From assembly GCF_000421465.1 (NCBI RefSeq), contig NZ_ATXB01000001.1:496001-560000 (forward strand): DNA of 64,000 bases, in the 5' to 3' direction. The notes below the pieces were generated by a model that worked only from the letters and a program-made list of their open reading frames with translations, did not search any database and was not told the DNA's origin. Both the position numbers and the translations under genes were made by a program. Within the stretch, counting starts at the first letter, position 1. Every line of letters begins with the position of its first letter. Shown piece by piece: positions 9,376-17,672 of the stretch. The stretch is from Methylohalobius crimeensis 10Ki. GTDB taxonomy: Bacteria; Pseudomonadota; Gammaproteobacteria; Methylococcales; Methylothermaceae.

Positions 9376-10463
9376 TGAACTGGATGACTGCAATCGGATT
9401 GCTTGGCTTGGGTTTGACGGCGGCGGTTGCTGCGGAATTACCCGTTTTGTCTTTGGATGCGGCCCAAATCGATCGATTGGGTCTGCAGTGGACGGCGCCC
9501 GAATCGGTTCACGAAATTCCGCTGGGGTTGGTGCCGGCGCAGGTCACCGTTCCGCCGCAGGCCGAAACGGTGGTCAGCGCGCCTTTGGCCGGTCTGGTGG
9601 AGGCGGTGCAGGTGACTCGGGGAGAGTCGGTGACCGCGGGGCAGGCGGTGGCGCGCCTCAACTGTCCGGAACTTTTGACCCATCAACAGCACTTTCTCGA
9701 CGCTTGGCAGGAAGTGCAAGTCGCCGAAGCCCGTTACGCCCGGGAAAAGCCTTTGTATTCAGAGGGGATTATTGCCAAGAGCCGGTGGCTCGAAACCCGC
9801 AAAACCCTGCGTCAGACCCGGACCGCCTTCGAGCAGGCGCGGGAAGCGCTGGCGCTTATGGGAATGAGGTCGAATGCCATCGACCGCTTGCTGAAGACCG
9901 GTCGACTGGACAGCGTGCTGGCGTTAAAGGCGCCGGCGACGGGCGTGGTCACGGCCCGGGAAGCCGTGGTCGGGCAGCGATTGGAACGCTTGATGCCTCT
10001 TTTGACCATCACCGGGACCGAAGAATTATGGCTGGAAATGGCGGTGCCGGTGGCGCAGGCCGAAAGGCTCGAGTCGGGAGCGAGCGTGGAAACGGATGCG
10101 CGGGTCGCATCGGGCAGGGTGTTTCTGATCGGCGGCGCGGTGGACCCGGAGACGCAAACCGTGTTGGTGCGCGCCCGTTTGATCGATCCGAAAGACTTGA
10201 AGCCGGGGCGAAAACTGTCGGTGTGGTTGTACGAGTCCTCCGCCGATGCGGTGTGGAAAGCTCCCCAGGCGGCGGTGGTGGAACATCAGCAGCAGCACTA
10301 CGTGTTCGTGCGCACGCCGGAAGGCTTCCGGGTTCGGCCGGTGACCCTGGCGGGCGAGACGGCCGAGGCGGTATTTATCCGGGAAGGTCTCCGGAAAGGA
10401 GAGCTGCTGGTCAGCCGGGGCGTGGCCGCGCTCAAGGCGGCCTGGTTGGGCGAGGAGGAATGA
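9372..10463 (+). CDS. RND efflux periplasmic adaptor (CzcB/CusB/HlyD family)
   Basis: A 363-residue membrane-fusion protein with a signal peptide (LLGLGLTAAVAA) linking the RND pump to its outer-membrane channel. The lipoyl/barrel-sandwich halves flank a coiled-coil hairpin: SAPLAGLVEAVQVTRGESV near residue 60 and LKAPATGVVTAREAVVGQRL near residue 185, with a helical hairpin between them. A beta-barrel and a membrane-proximal domain follow. No extended His- or Met-rich metal-binding N-terminus of the CusB type is apparent, so the substrate metal cannot be told from this gene. Two consecutive ATGs (9372, 9375) could both serve as start. One nucleotide separates its stop from the permease ATG. 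Confidence 0.88.
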   Translation: MMNWMTAIGLLGLGLTAAVAAELPVLSLDAAQIDRLGLQWTAPESVHEIPLGLVPAQVTVPPQAETVVSAPLAGLVEAVQVTRGESVTAGQAVARLNCPELLTHQQHFLDAWQEVQVAEARYAREKPLYSEGIIAKSRWLETRKTLRQTRTAFEQAREALALMGMRSNAIDRLLKTGRLDSVLALKAPATGVVTAREAVVGQRLERLMPLLTITGTEELWLEMAVPVAQAERLESGASVETDARVASGRVFLIGGAVDPETQTVLVRARLIDPKDLKPGRKLSVWLYESSADAVWKAPQAAVVEHQQQHYVFVRTPEGFRVRPVTLAGETAEAVFIREGLRKGELLVSRGVAALKAAWLGEEE

Positions 10464-10464
10464 G

Positions 10465-13400
10465 ATGGGTGGATTGATTCGGTTTTCCCTCACCCAGCGC
10501 CTGTTGATGCTGTTGGCGGTGGTGGTGCTGGCGGGCCTGGGCTGGAACGCCGCCCGCAATCTTCCCATCGACGCCTTTCCCGACGTGTCCATTCCCCAGG
10601 TGAAGGTGATCGTCAAGGCGCCCGGCATGACCCCGGAAGAAGTGGAGTCCCGCATCACCCTTCCCGTCGAGTTGGAGCTTTTGGGGCTGCCTCACCAGAA
10701 AATGCTGCGTTCCATCGCCAAATACGCCCTCACCGATATTACCATCGACTTTGAGGAAGGGACCGACGTCTATTGGGCGCGCCAGCAGGTGGCCGAGCGT
10801 CTCAACAACGTGTGGGGAGCGTTGCCGGCGGGAGTGACCGGGGGCATCGCGCCGCTGACCACCCCATTGGGGGAGATGTTCATGTTTACCATCGAAGGGG
10901 AGACCCTAAACCTGATGGAAAAGCGCCGCTTGCTGGATTGGGTTCTCCGGCCGGCTTTGCGCACCGTCTCCGGCGTGGCCGATGTGAACGCGCTGGGGGG
11001 CTATGTGCGCAGCTTCGAAGTCCATCCCCGAGCGGACAAACTGGCGGCGGTCGGCGTGACCTTGGATCAAGTGGCCGCGGCTTTGACAAGCAACAACCGC
11101 AATTTCGGTTCCGGTCGGCTGGAGGTGGGGGAGGAAGCCTTGTTGGTCCGCTCCCGGGGACGGATTCAGACCTTGTCCGATGTGCGCCGGATCGTGGTGG
11201 CGGAAAGAGACGGCGTTCCGGTGACCGTCGGCGATGTGTGCCAAGTGCGCATCGGTGCCCTGACCCGCTACGGCGCGTTGAGCGAAAACGGAACCGGCGA
11301 GGCGGTGGAGGGCTTGGTCTTGGGCCTGCGCGGCGCCAATGCCCGCCAAGTGGTGGAAGGCGTGCGCGCCAAACTGGACCAAATCGCCCCGACCCTCCCC
11401 CCGGGAATCCAGATCAAGGAGCTCTACGATCGGGGCAAGCTGGTGGATCGGGCCGTCCATACGGTGGTCAAGGCGTTGACCGAGGCGATCGTGCTGGTGC
11501 TGGTATTGCTAATTTTGTTTTTGGGGGATTTGCGCGCCGCGGTGACGGTGGCGCTGATTTTGCCCCTGGCGGCCTTGTTTACGTTTTTTCTCATGCGCCG
11601 GTTCGGCCTCTCCGCCAATCTCATGAGCCTCGGGGGGTTGGCGATCGCCATCGGGATGCTGGTGGACGCGGCGGTGGTGGTGGTGGAAAACATCGCCACC
11701 TATCTTAGCCATGAGGACAAGACCTCTCGGCTGCCGGACTTGCATATCATTTATCGGGCCGTCAGGGAGGTGGCGGCGCCGGTGACTTCGGGGATTTTGA
11801 TCATCGTGATCGTGTTTCTGCCCTTGCTGACCCTGCAAGGACTGGAAGGGAAGCTGTTCATTCCGGTGGCCTTGACCATCGTTTTCGCGCTTGCCGGCTC
11901 CTTGATTCTGTCTTTGACCGTGATCCCGGTGCTGGCGTCCTATATTTTGAAACAGCTTCCCCACCGGGAGCCCTGGTTGCCGCGGGTGTTGCATCGCCTC
12001 TACGAACCGGTGCTGCATTGGAGTTTGGCCCACGGACGAGTGGTATTGATCGGCGCCGGAATCGGCTTGGTGGTGGCCGCCGGGCTCTACACCCAAATCG
12101 GCAAGACCTTCATGCCGGAGATGGACGAGGGGGACATCGTCATCCAGACCGAAAAACTGCCTTCCATCAATCTGGAACAGACGGTGCGCTTGGACCAGGC
12201 GATCCAAAAAGCGCTGCTGGAAGAAGTGCCGGAGGTGAAGCGGGTGGTCAGCCGGGTGGGGGCGGACGAAATCGGCCTGGATCCCATGGGGCTGAACGAG
12301 ACCGACCACTTCTTGGTGCTCAAGCCCCGTGAAGCATGGGAAGCGCCCGACAAACCAGCCTTGATCGACAAGCTGCGCGAGGTGATGAGACAGTTCCCGG
12401 GAATCGTCTTCGGTTTCACCCAGCCGATTCAGATGCGGGTGACCGAGATGCTCACCGGGGTGCGCGGCGATGTGGCGGTGAAGCTGTTCGGCAGCGACCT
12501 GGAGACTTTGAATCGCAAAGCCGAAGAGCTGGTTCAGGTGATTCAGCAAGTACCCGGCGCGGTGGATGTGATGACCCGCCGCAACGAAGGGGTACAGTAT
12601 CTGGATATCGTCATCGATCGTCTCGCCGCCGGTCGCATGGGGCTCGACGGGGATACCTTGGGTCGCTTGCTGCGCAGCCAGATCGAGGGGTTGCGAATGG
12701 GCATCGTGCAAGAGGGCGTCCAGCGCACGCCTCTCTTGTTGCGGGGACCGGGAGATCCCGACCAGGTGCGCAACCTGCAGGTGACGCTTCCCGACGGTCG
12801 GGTCATTCCGCTCTCGGCGGTGGCCCGCTTGGAGAAACGGGAGGGTGTGGTGTCCGTCCGGCGGGAACGCGGGCAGCGCTACGCGGTGATTCGCGCCAAT
12901 GTTCGCGGCCGCGACCTGGTGGGTTTCGTGGCCGAGGCGCGGCGCAAAGTGGCCGAAAAGGTCCAATTGCCCACTGGGTATTTTCTGGAGTGGGGCGGCC
13001 AGTTCGAGAATCAGCAGCGCGCCGCCCGGCGTTTGGCGCTGGTGATACCGGCCGCCATCGGGCTGATCTTTCTGCTCCTGTTCTCCACTTTCGGTTCGGT
13101 GCGCCAGGCGCTGCTGGTGTTGGGCAATATTCCCCTGGCCCTGATCGGCGGCGTGGTGGGGCTGTGGCTGTCCGGCGAGTACTTGTCGGTGCCCGCGTCG
13201 GTGGGATTCATCGCCTTGCTGGGGATCGCGGTCCTGAACGGCGTGATGTTGGTGACTTATTTCAATCAGCTCCGCGCCCTGGGGCGGCCCATCGAGCGAG
13301 TCGTGGTGGAAGGGGCGATGCGCCGTCTCAGGCCGGTGCTGATGACCGCAAGCATCGCCGCCTTCGGTCTGGTACCGCTCTTGTTCGCCACCGGTCCGGG

Positions 13401-13515
13401 TTCGGAAATCCAACGTCCCCTGGCCATCGTCGTGATCGGGGGATTGGTGACTTCCACCGCCTTGACCTTGATCGTGCTGCCCATTCTCTATCGTCGTTTC
13501 GGAGGAGCGTCATGA
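10465..13515 (+). CDS. Heavy-metal efflux RND permease (CzcA/CusA, HME family)
   Basis: A 1016-residue inner-membrane proton/metal antiporter with the RND plan: TM1 near residue 10-28, a large periplasmic loop, TM2-6, a second loop, TM7-12. HME features include DAFPDVSIPQVKV in the first loop and the TM4 stretch GMLVDAAVVVVENI with an acidic residue for proton relay. MRVTEMLTGVRGDVAVKLFG opens the second pore subdomain. It assembles as a trimer with the adaptor and outer-membrane protein encoded just upstream. Whether it exports Cu/Ag, Co/Zn/Cd or another metal cannot be decided from sequence alone. Its stop overlaps the start of the DUF3240 gene (ATGA). Confidence 0.93.
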   Translation: MGGLIRFSLTQRLLMLLAVVVLAGLGWNAARNLPIDAFPDVSIPQVKVIVKAPGMTPEEVESRITLPVELELLGLPHQKMLRSIAKYALTDITIDFEEGTDVYWARQQVAERLNNVWGALPAGVTGGIAPLTTPLGEMFMFTIEGETLNLMEKRRLLDWVLRPALRTVSGVADVNALGGYVRSFEVHPRADKLAAVGVTLDQVAAALTSNNRNFGSGRLEVGEEALLVRSRGRIQTLSDVRRIVVAERDGVPVTVGDVCQVRIGALTRYGALSENGTGEAVEGLVLGLRGANARQVVEGVRAKLDQIAPTLPPGIQIKELYDRGKLVDRAVHTVVKALTEAIVLVLVLLILFLGDLRAAVTVALILPLAALFTFFLMRRFGLSANLMSLGGLAIAIGMLVDAAVVVVENIATYLSHEDKTSRLPDLHIIYRAVREVAAPVTSGILIIVIVFLPLLTLQGLEGKLFIPVALTIVFALAGSLILSLTVIPVLASYILKQLPHREPWLPRVLHRLYEPVLHWSLAHGRVVLIGAGIGLVVAAGLYTQIGKTFMPEMDEGDIVIQTEKLPSINLEQTVRLDQAIQKALLEEVPEVKRVVSRVGADEIGLDPMGLNETDHFLVLKPREAWEAPDKPALIDKLREVMRQFPGIVFGFTQPIQMRVTEMLTGVRGDVAVKLFGSDLETLNRKAEELVQVIQQVPGAVDVMTRRNEGVQYLDIVIDRLAAGRMGLDGDTLGRLLRSQIEGLRMGIVQEGVQRTPLLLRGPGDPDQVRNLQVTLPDGRVIPLSAVARLEKREGVVSVRRERGQRYAVIRANVRGRDLVGFVAEARRKVAEKVQLPTGYFLEWGGQFENQQRAARRLALVIPAAIGLIFLLLFSTFGSVRQALLVLGNIPLALIGGVVGLWLSGEYLSVPASVGFIALLGIAVLNGVMLVTYFNQLRALGRPIERVVVEGAMRRLRPVLMTASIAAFGLVPLLFATGPGSEIQRPLAIVVIGGLVTSTALTLIVLPILYRRFGGAS

Positions 13516-13814
13516 CGCCGCTTTATCTCATAACCTTGCTGGCGGGTCCCGATCTGGAGGAGCCGGTGGTGGATTGGCTGCTGCGCTATGAGGCCCGATA
13601 CGGTTTCACCAGCACCCCGGTACACGGCCATTCCAGCCGTCTGGAGGGGCTGAGCCTGGCCGAGCAAGTGACCGGACGCAAGCGTCAGGTCCGTTTCCAA
13701 ATGTGCGTGGACGAGGCGGAGAAAAATCTTCTCCTCGATCGTTTGAAAAAGGATTTTTCCCAAAGCGGGATTCGCTATTGGGTGATGCCGGTATGGGAGG
13801 AGGGAGAGGTTTGA
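13512..13814 (+). CDS. DUF3240 family protein, last gene of the efflux operon
   Basis: A 100-residue soluble protein beginning MTPLYLITLLAGPDLEEPVV. It looks like the DUF3240 family, a small ferredoxin-like-fold group repeatedly found behind czcA-type permease genes; this is recognition from memory. The start at 13512 overlaps the permease stop by 4 nt, and GGAGGA lies 6-11 nt upstream inside the permease gene. No export signal is visible, so it should be cytoplasmic. The fold resembles PII-like signalling proteins, and a regulatory role on the pump is conceivable but unproven. Confidence 0.75.
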   Translation: MTPLYLITLLAGPDLEEPVVDWLLRYEARYGFTSTPVHGHSSRLEGLSLAEQVTGRKRQVRFQMCVDEAEKNLLLDRLKKDFSQSGIRYWVMPVWEEGEV

Positions 13815-13868
13815 GTCATTCTCGCTGGAGCGGTTTGTGGGGAGAATTTCACCCTATGCCTTTTCCCT

Positions 13869-13897
13869 TTGTCAAAACCCCATGGGCCGGGTAAAGT
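13869..13897 (+). promoter_or_regulatory. Sigma-70-type promoter of mdh
   Basis: TTGTCA (5 of 6 consensus) at 13869-13874 and TAAAGT (4 of 6) at 13892-13897 with a 17-nt spacer. It lies about 90 nt upstream of the mdh ATG in the gap after the efflux operon. Confidence 0.5.
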
Positions 13898-13987
13898 AAT
13901 GGCTCATATCAAAGGTTGGCATGTGAACCTAGACTCCGTTCTCTCCGTGAGTGTCAACAGAACCTAATTCAATCCGGGAGACGCAAG

Positions 13988-14962
13988 ATGAAGCCAGTAC
14001 GCATCGCGGTGACGGGTGCAGCCGGACAGATCAGCTATTCCTTATTGTTTCGCATTGCGGCGGGCGAACTCCTGGGGCCCGGGAAGCCGGTGATTCTCCA
14101 ACTTCTGGAAATCAAGGAAATGGCGGAGGTGATGACCGGCACGGTCATGGAATTGCACGATTGCGCCTTTCCCTTGCTGCAGGACGTCGTGGTGACCGAC
14201 GATCCGGACGTCGCCTTCCGGGATGCGGACTTGGTTTTCTTGGTGGGCGCCAAACCCCGCGGGCCGGGGATGGCGCGCAAGGACTTGTTGGCTGCCAACG
14301 CGGGTATTTTCGCAACCCAGGGAAAAGCGCTGAACCATTCGGCCAAGCGGGATGCGAAAGTCCTGATCGTGGGTAATCCGGCCAACAGCAATGCCTTGAT
14401 TGCGATCCGCAACGCGCCGGATCTGGAATCCCGAAATTTCGCCGCCATGACCTGCCTGGATCACAACCGCGCGGTGGGTATGCTGGCCCGGCATTGTCAA
14501 GTGCCGGTGACTGACGTGCAGCGGATCGCGATTTGGGGGAATCATTCCCTGACTCAGTTTCCCGATTTGGTCCACGCCCGGGTGCAGGGCGAACCGGCAC
14601 TGGAAAGGGTGGATTGGGACTGGTACGTGAAGACCTTCATTCCGGCGATCGAGCAGCGCGGCTCCGAGGTGATTCGTCTACGGGGGCGTTCCAGTGCTGC
14701 GTCCGCGGCTCACGCCGCCTTGACGCACATGCGTCACTGGGTGTTCGGTACCCCGCCCGACGACTGGGCCAGCATGGGCGTGCTGAGTGACGGCAGTTAC
14801 GGCATCAGCGAAGGAATCGTGTACTCTTTTCCGGTCACTGTGGAAGAAGGCCGTTGGCAAATCGTGTCGGGATTGGAGATCGACGATTTTTGCCGCGAGC
14901 GCATGACGGTGACGGAAAAAGAACTGCTGGAAGAGCGGGAAGCGGTTAAGGCGTTGTTGTAG
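13988..14962 (+). CDS. mdh: Malate dehydrogenase
   Basis: A 324-residue NAD-dependent malate dehydrogenase interconverting malate and oxaloacetate in the TCA/serine-cycle pool. The N-terminal Rossmann motif [17 protein letters not shown], the mobile-loop arginines ([12 protein letters not shown]), NPAN and the catalytic-histidine motif [10 protein letters not shown] are all present. The sequence resembles the Thermus/cytosolic type rather than the E. coli type. The ATG at 13988 is chosen because GGGAG lies 7 nt upstream and the protein then begins right at the Rossmann strand; the frame remains open to 13916 but lacks a ribosome site there. It is monocistronic or reads into the cytochrome gene. 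Confidence 0.93.
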   Translation: MKPVRIAVTGAAGQISYSLLFRIAAGELLGPGKPVILQLLEIKEMAEVMTGTVMELHDCAFPLLQDVVVTDDPDVAFRDADLVFLVGAKPRGPGMARKDLLAANAGIFATQGKALNHSAKRDAKVLIVGNPANSNALIAIRNAPDLESRNFAAMTCLDHNRAVGMLARHCQVPVTDVQRIAIWGNHSLTQFPDLVHARVQGEPALERVDWDWYVKTFIPAIEQRGSEVIRLRGRSSAASAAHAALTHMRHWVFGTPPDDWASMGVLSDGSYGISEGIVYSFPVTVEEGRWQIVSGLEIDDFCRERMTVTEKELLEEREAVKALL

Positions 14963-14963
14963 G

Positions 14964-14969
14964 TATAAT
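14964..14969 (+). promoter_or_regulatory. Consensus -10 box before cytochrome c4
   Basis: A perfect TATAAT directly after the mdh stop, 43 nt upstream of the cytochrome c4 ATG. No good -35 is found at 16-18 nt, so the promoter would need an activator or an upstream element. It may let the cytochrome be transcribed separately from mdh. Confidence 0.35.
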
Positions 14970-15011
14970 AAACCACTTTATTGAAATCCAATTTGGGGGA
15001 GAGAATTGAAG

Positions 15012-15623
15012 ATGAAACATCAGGCGTTGTGGGCGGGCATTCTCGGAGCAGCGGTGCTGACGATGGGGCAAGCGGCCGTGGCGGCGGGAGACCCCGAAGC
15101 CGGCAAGGCTAAATTCTATACTTGCCAGGGTTGCCACAGTATTCCCGGTTATACCAATGCCTATCCGACGTACCACGTGCCCAAGATCGGCGGTCAAAAC
15201 GAAGCCTACGTCATCAGCGCATTGAAAGCCTACAAGGATGGCAGCAGAACCCATGGCAGCATGCAAGGCAACGCCGGCTCCCTGAGCGAGCAGGATATGG
15301 CCGACTTGGCCGCCTACGTGGCCCAATTCGGAAGCAATAAACGATCAGGCCCGATTACCGGCGATCCGGTGGCGGGCAAAGCGTTGACCGAAAAATGCGC
15401 CAGTTGCCACGGCGAGGACGGCAATCCGCCGGCGCCCAATTTCCCGCGTTTTGCCGGCCAATACGAAAGTTATTTGATCAATAGCTTGCTGTCCTACCAA
15501 AGTGGAAAACGTAAGCACCCCATCATGCAAGCCATGGTTCAGGGCTTGTCGGAGGAGGATATCCGCAACCTGGCCGCCTATTATGCCAGCCAGGCGGGTT
15601 TGGGTATCGTCGAAAGGGATTGA
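15012..15623 (+). CDS. Di-haem cytochrome c4
   Basis: A 203-residue exported cytochrome with a signal peptide (ILGAAVLTMGQAAVAAG) and two class-I c-type domains, each with a CxxCH haem site: CQGCH at residue 38 and CASCH at residue 129. Distal Met candidates are in the segments after each site (for example HGSMQGNAGSLS and HPIMQAM). Duplicated ~90-residue halves and this length are typical of cytochrome c4, a periplasmic electron donor to terminal oxidases. ATG 15012 is preferred over an in-frame TTG at 15006, since a purine-rich GGGGGAGAGAA run lies upstream. In a methanotroph it would link quinol oxidation to cytochrome oxidase. Confidence 0.9.
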   Translation: MKHQALWAGILGAAVLTMGQAAVAAGDPEAGKAKFYTCQGCHSIPGYTNAYPTYHVPKIGGQNEAYVISALKAYKDGSRTHGSMQGNAGSLSEQDMADLAAYVAQFGSNKRSGPITGDPVAGKALTEKCASCHGEDGNPPAPNFPRFAGQYESYLINSLLSYQSGKRKHPIMQAMVQGLSEEDIRNLAAYYASQAGLGIVERD

Positions 15624-15650
15624 TCCCACTTATATTGCAGCCTCGCTCCA

Positions 15651-16334
15651 GTGCCGAGACGATTGTGGCTACTGACGCTGTTCGTGGCGGTTCTCGCGGG
15701 TTTGGCCGGATTCTGGCAGTGGTTGGCAATGACCGACACCGTCACGCCCCGCATGTTGCGCGCCGGTCTCGCCTGGCTCACCGGTTTGGCCGACCGGGAT
15801 TGGATGCCGGCGGTGATTTTGTTGAGCTATCTCGTGGGGTCACTGGTGGTGTTTCCGCTCAGCATTCTGGTGGCGGCCACCGGCATGATCTACGGCGCCA
15901 TCTGGGGATTCGTCTACGCGTTGACGGGCACCTTGCTCGGCTCAACGGTTACCTATTGGGTGGGGTGGGCGTTGGGACGCAAGGCGCTGGCGCGGCACGG
16001 CGGCAAGTGGCTCAATCGGCTCGCTCGAATCCTGGCCCGGCGCGGCGTGCGTACCATGGCCATCGTTTCCCTATTGCCGCTGGCGCCTTTCACCCTCACC
16101 AACATGGCCGCCGGGGCGTTTCATCTCCGGTTCCGAGACTATCTGCTCGGCACCGTGATCGGCATTGTCCCGGGGCTGTTTGCGATGACGGTGATCGGCG
16201 GCCAGCTCGCTTCCTTGATTGAAGCCGAAGACGTGGGAACCGTGGTGGGGGCGGTGCTGGTTATTTCTCTGGTCGTGCTCGGTATCGCGGCTCTGCGCCA
16301 TTTTATCGAACCCCGGGAACGCGAGCTGGAATAA
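15651..16334 (+). CDS. TVP38/TMEM64 (VTT, DedA-like) membrane protein
   Basis: A 227-residue inner-membrane protein with about six hydrophobic segments. The VTT-domain signature is visible: FPLSILVAATGMIYGAIWGF near residue 65, followed by GSTVTYWVGWALGR and SLLPLAPFTLTNMAAGAF. VTT/DedA proteins are lipid scramblases or flippases in several systems; the substrate here is unknown. The start is GTG at 15651, with no clear Shine-Dalgarno; it begins 27 nt after the cytochrome c4 stop and may be cotranscribed. The stop codon abuts a palindromic repeat element. Confidence 0.8.
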   Translation: MPRRLWLLTLFVAVLAGLAGFWQWLAMTDTVTPRMLRAGLAWLTGLADRDWMPAVILLSYLVGSLVVFPLSILVAATGMIYGAIWGFVYALTGTLLGSTVTYWVGWALGRKALARHGGKWLNRLARILARRGVRTMAIVSLLPLAPFTLTNMAAGAFHLRFRDYLLGTVIGIVPGLFAMTVIGGQLASLIEAEDVGTVVGAVLVISLVVLGIAALRHFIEPRERELE

Positions 16335-16487
16335 GAGCTTGCTTACCAATTGCTATGGGGTATCGGTCATTCGTCCTCAGGGACGCTGCAAGTCCGTCCC
16401 TGGACGCTCGGGACTCGGCCATCCCGGTCGAGTACGCCCTTCGGACGAACGCCCGATACCCGCCTTTTCGGATTTGTAAATAAGCTC
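16335..16487 (+). repeat. Palindromic repeat element, copy A of the 29-nt core family
   Basis: About 150 bp with imperfect inverted ends (GAGCTTGCTTAC at 16335-16346, GTAAATAAGCTC at 16476-16487). Inside is a 19-nt imperfect inverted repeat, 17 of 19 paired (16358-16376 with 16443-16461). At 16381-16409, on the minus strand, it carries the degenerate core GAGCGTNCAKGGAYG followed by KAYTTRCAGCGTSY, also found near 31432-31460 and 51939-51967. It is non-coding and lies between the VTT gene and a second repeat. Confidence 0.7.
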
Positions 16488-16491
16488 TAAC

Positions 16492-16733
16492 AGTCTGTTT
16501 CAAAACTCGATATACCGTACAAGCCTATGAGGCATGACGTCTCCTTAATTTCCTCTCCGTCCGGGAATGACGCAAGAAGCATCCCTTCTCCCGCTGGCGG
16601 GAGAAGGTTGGATGAGGGTGGATCTAATTGAAATGAAAGACTTTTTTATTTGGCCACCCTCTCCCGCCAGCGGGAGAGAGGGATAATGGCATTCGCGATT
16701 TCCCTGACCCTCACACGCGTTTTGAAACAGACT
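16492..16733 (+). repeat. MITE-like element with 15-bp terminal inverted repeats, copy E1
   Basis: A 242-bp non-coding element bounded by perfect 15-bp inverted ends (AGTCTGTTTCAAAAC at 16492-16506; its complement at 16719-16733). Internally it has two copies of the palindrome CTCCCGCYRGCGGGAG (near 16588 and 16661) flanking a block at 16601-16639 that recurs almost exactly at 36998-37036. It fills the gap between convergent genes. No transposase is present, so it would be a non-autonomous element or REP-like sequence. Confidence 0.75.
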
Positions 16734-16745
16734 CTAAGCGATTCT

Positions 16746-17672
16746 TTACTGCCGGGCGACGTTTAGGTAGCGGCGCAGGAACAATTCCGGATCCACCTTG
16801 GTTCGGTTGAGATAGACGTTCATATGTAGATGGGGGCCGGTCACCCGTCCGGTGGCGCCGACGGCGCCGAGGATGTCGCCGCGCTGAACGGTCTGGCCGG
16901 TTTCCACGTCGATCCGGGACATGTGGAAGTAGCCGCTGATCAGCCCCTGGCCGTGCTCCAGAAACACCGCGTTGCCGGTAAAGAAAAAATCACCCGTGCC
17001 GATTACTTCGCCGTCCGCCGGGGCCTTGATCGGCGTTCCCTTGGGAGTGACGATGTCGAGTCCGCTGTGGGGGTTTCTCGGTTGATCGTTGAAAAAGCGG
17101 CGCAGGCCGAAGGGGCTGCCGATACGCCCGCGGACCGGTAGGTGGAAATCGGTATCCACCTCGTCGCGATCGGTTCGGGCGGACAGAATCCTTCCCAGGA
17201 TTTTACGCTCCCGCTTGATGCGGGCCAGATCTTCCGGCGGCGGAGAGACGTAATTTTCCTTGCCCTTGGGGAGGGTAATGTATTGGGCGGGGTATTCCTT
17301 GGGCTTTACCTCGAATGCCAAAGCCTCCGTGCCGTCGGCGCGGCGTACCCGAATTTCATGGGGGCCGGTCTTCGTGCCGAGGGGAATGCCCACCAGGGCG
17401 GTCCAGCGTCCTTCGTTTTCGATCACCAGGACCGATTTGTCGGCGAAGGTCGCGTGCGGAAGCTGCCCCTTTGCCTCCCCCAGATCCAAAACCGCGATTC
17501 CCCCCGGCACCGGGGAGTGGGCGGGGAGCGGTTGGGCGCCGGCGGAATGCCCCAGCAGGGCGAATGCAAGCAGGGCCATCCAGGCAAGGATTGAGGAACA
17601 GCGGTTGGGCAAAACACTTGGCGGTCGAAAGATCCTGTTTTCACTCGCTTGCAAGGCTATCCGGTCACTCAT
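16746..17672 (-). CDS. M23-family (LytM) peptidoglycan endopeptidase
   Basis: A 308-residue exported zinc metallopeptidase. A hydrophobic segment (ILAWMALLAFALLGHSAGA) follows a ~27-residue lead, so the functional start might be an internal Met at residue 32. The C-terminal M23 domain keeps the zinc ligands: H202 and D206 in HSGLDIV and H283 in GPHLHMNVYL, plus the catalytic H281. A beta-rich N-terminal domain precedes it. It should cleave peptide cross-links in murein or activate amidases. Its start overlaps the xseA stop by 8 nt. I recall the same xseA-M23 pairing in Pseudomonas. Confidence 0.88.
   Translation of the reverse strand: MSDRIALQASENRIFRPPSVLPNRCSSILAWMALLAFALLGHSAGAQPLPAHSPVPGGIAVLDLGEAKGQLPHATFADKSVLVIENEGRWTALVGIPLGTKTGPHEIRVRRADGTEALAFEVKPKEYPAQYITLPKGKENYVSPPPEDLARIKRERKILGRILSARTDRDEVDTDFHLPVRGRIGSPFGLRRFFNDQPRNPHSGLDIVTPKGTPIKAPADGEVIGTGDFFFTGNAVFLEHGQGLISGYFHMSRIDVETGQTVQRGDILGAVGATGRVTGPHLHMNVYLNRTKVDPELFLRRYLNVARQ

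Noticed and set aside
11509-13413. Long minus-strand open frame (634 codons) opposite the RND permease
   Set aside because: Antisense artefact of high-GC coding sequence; His/Gln-rich, low-complexity protein with no family match apparent.
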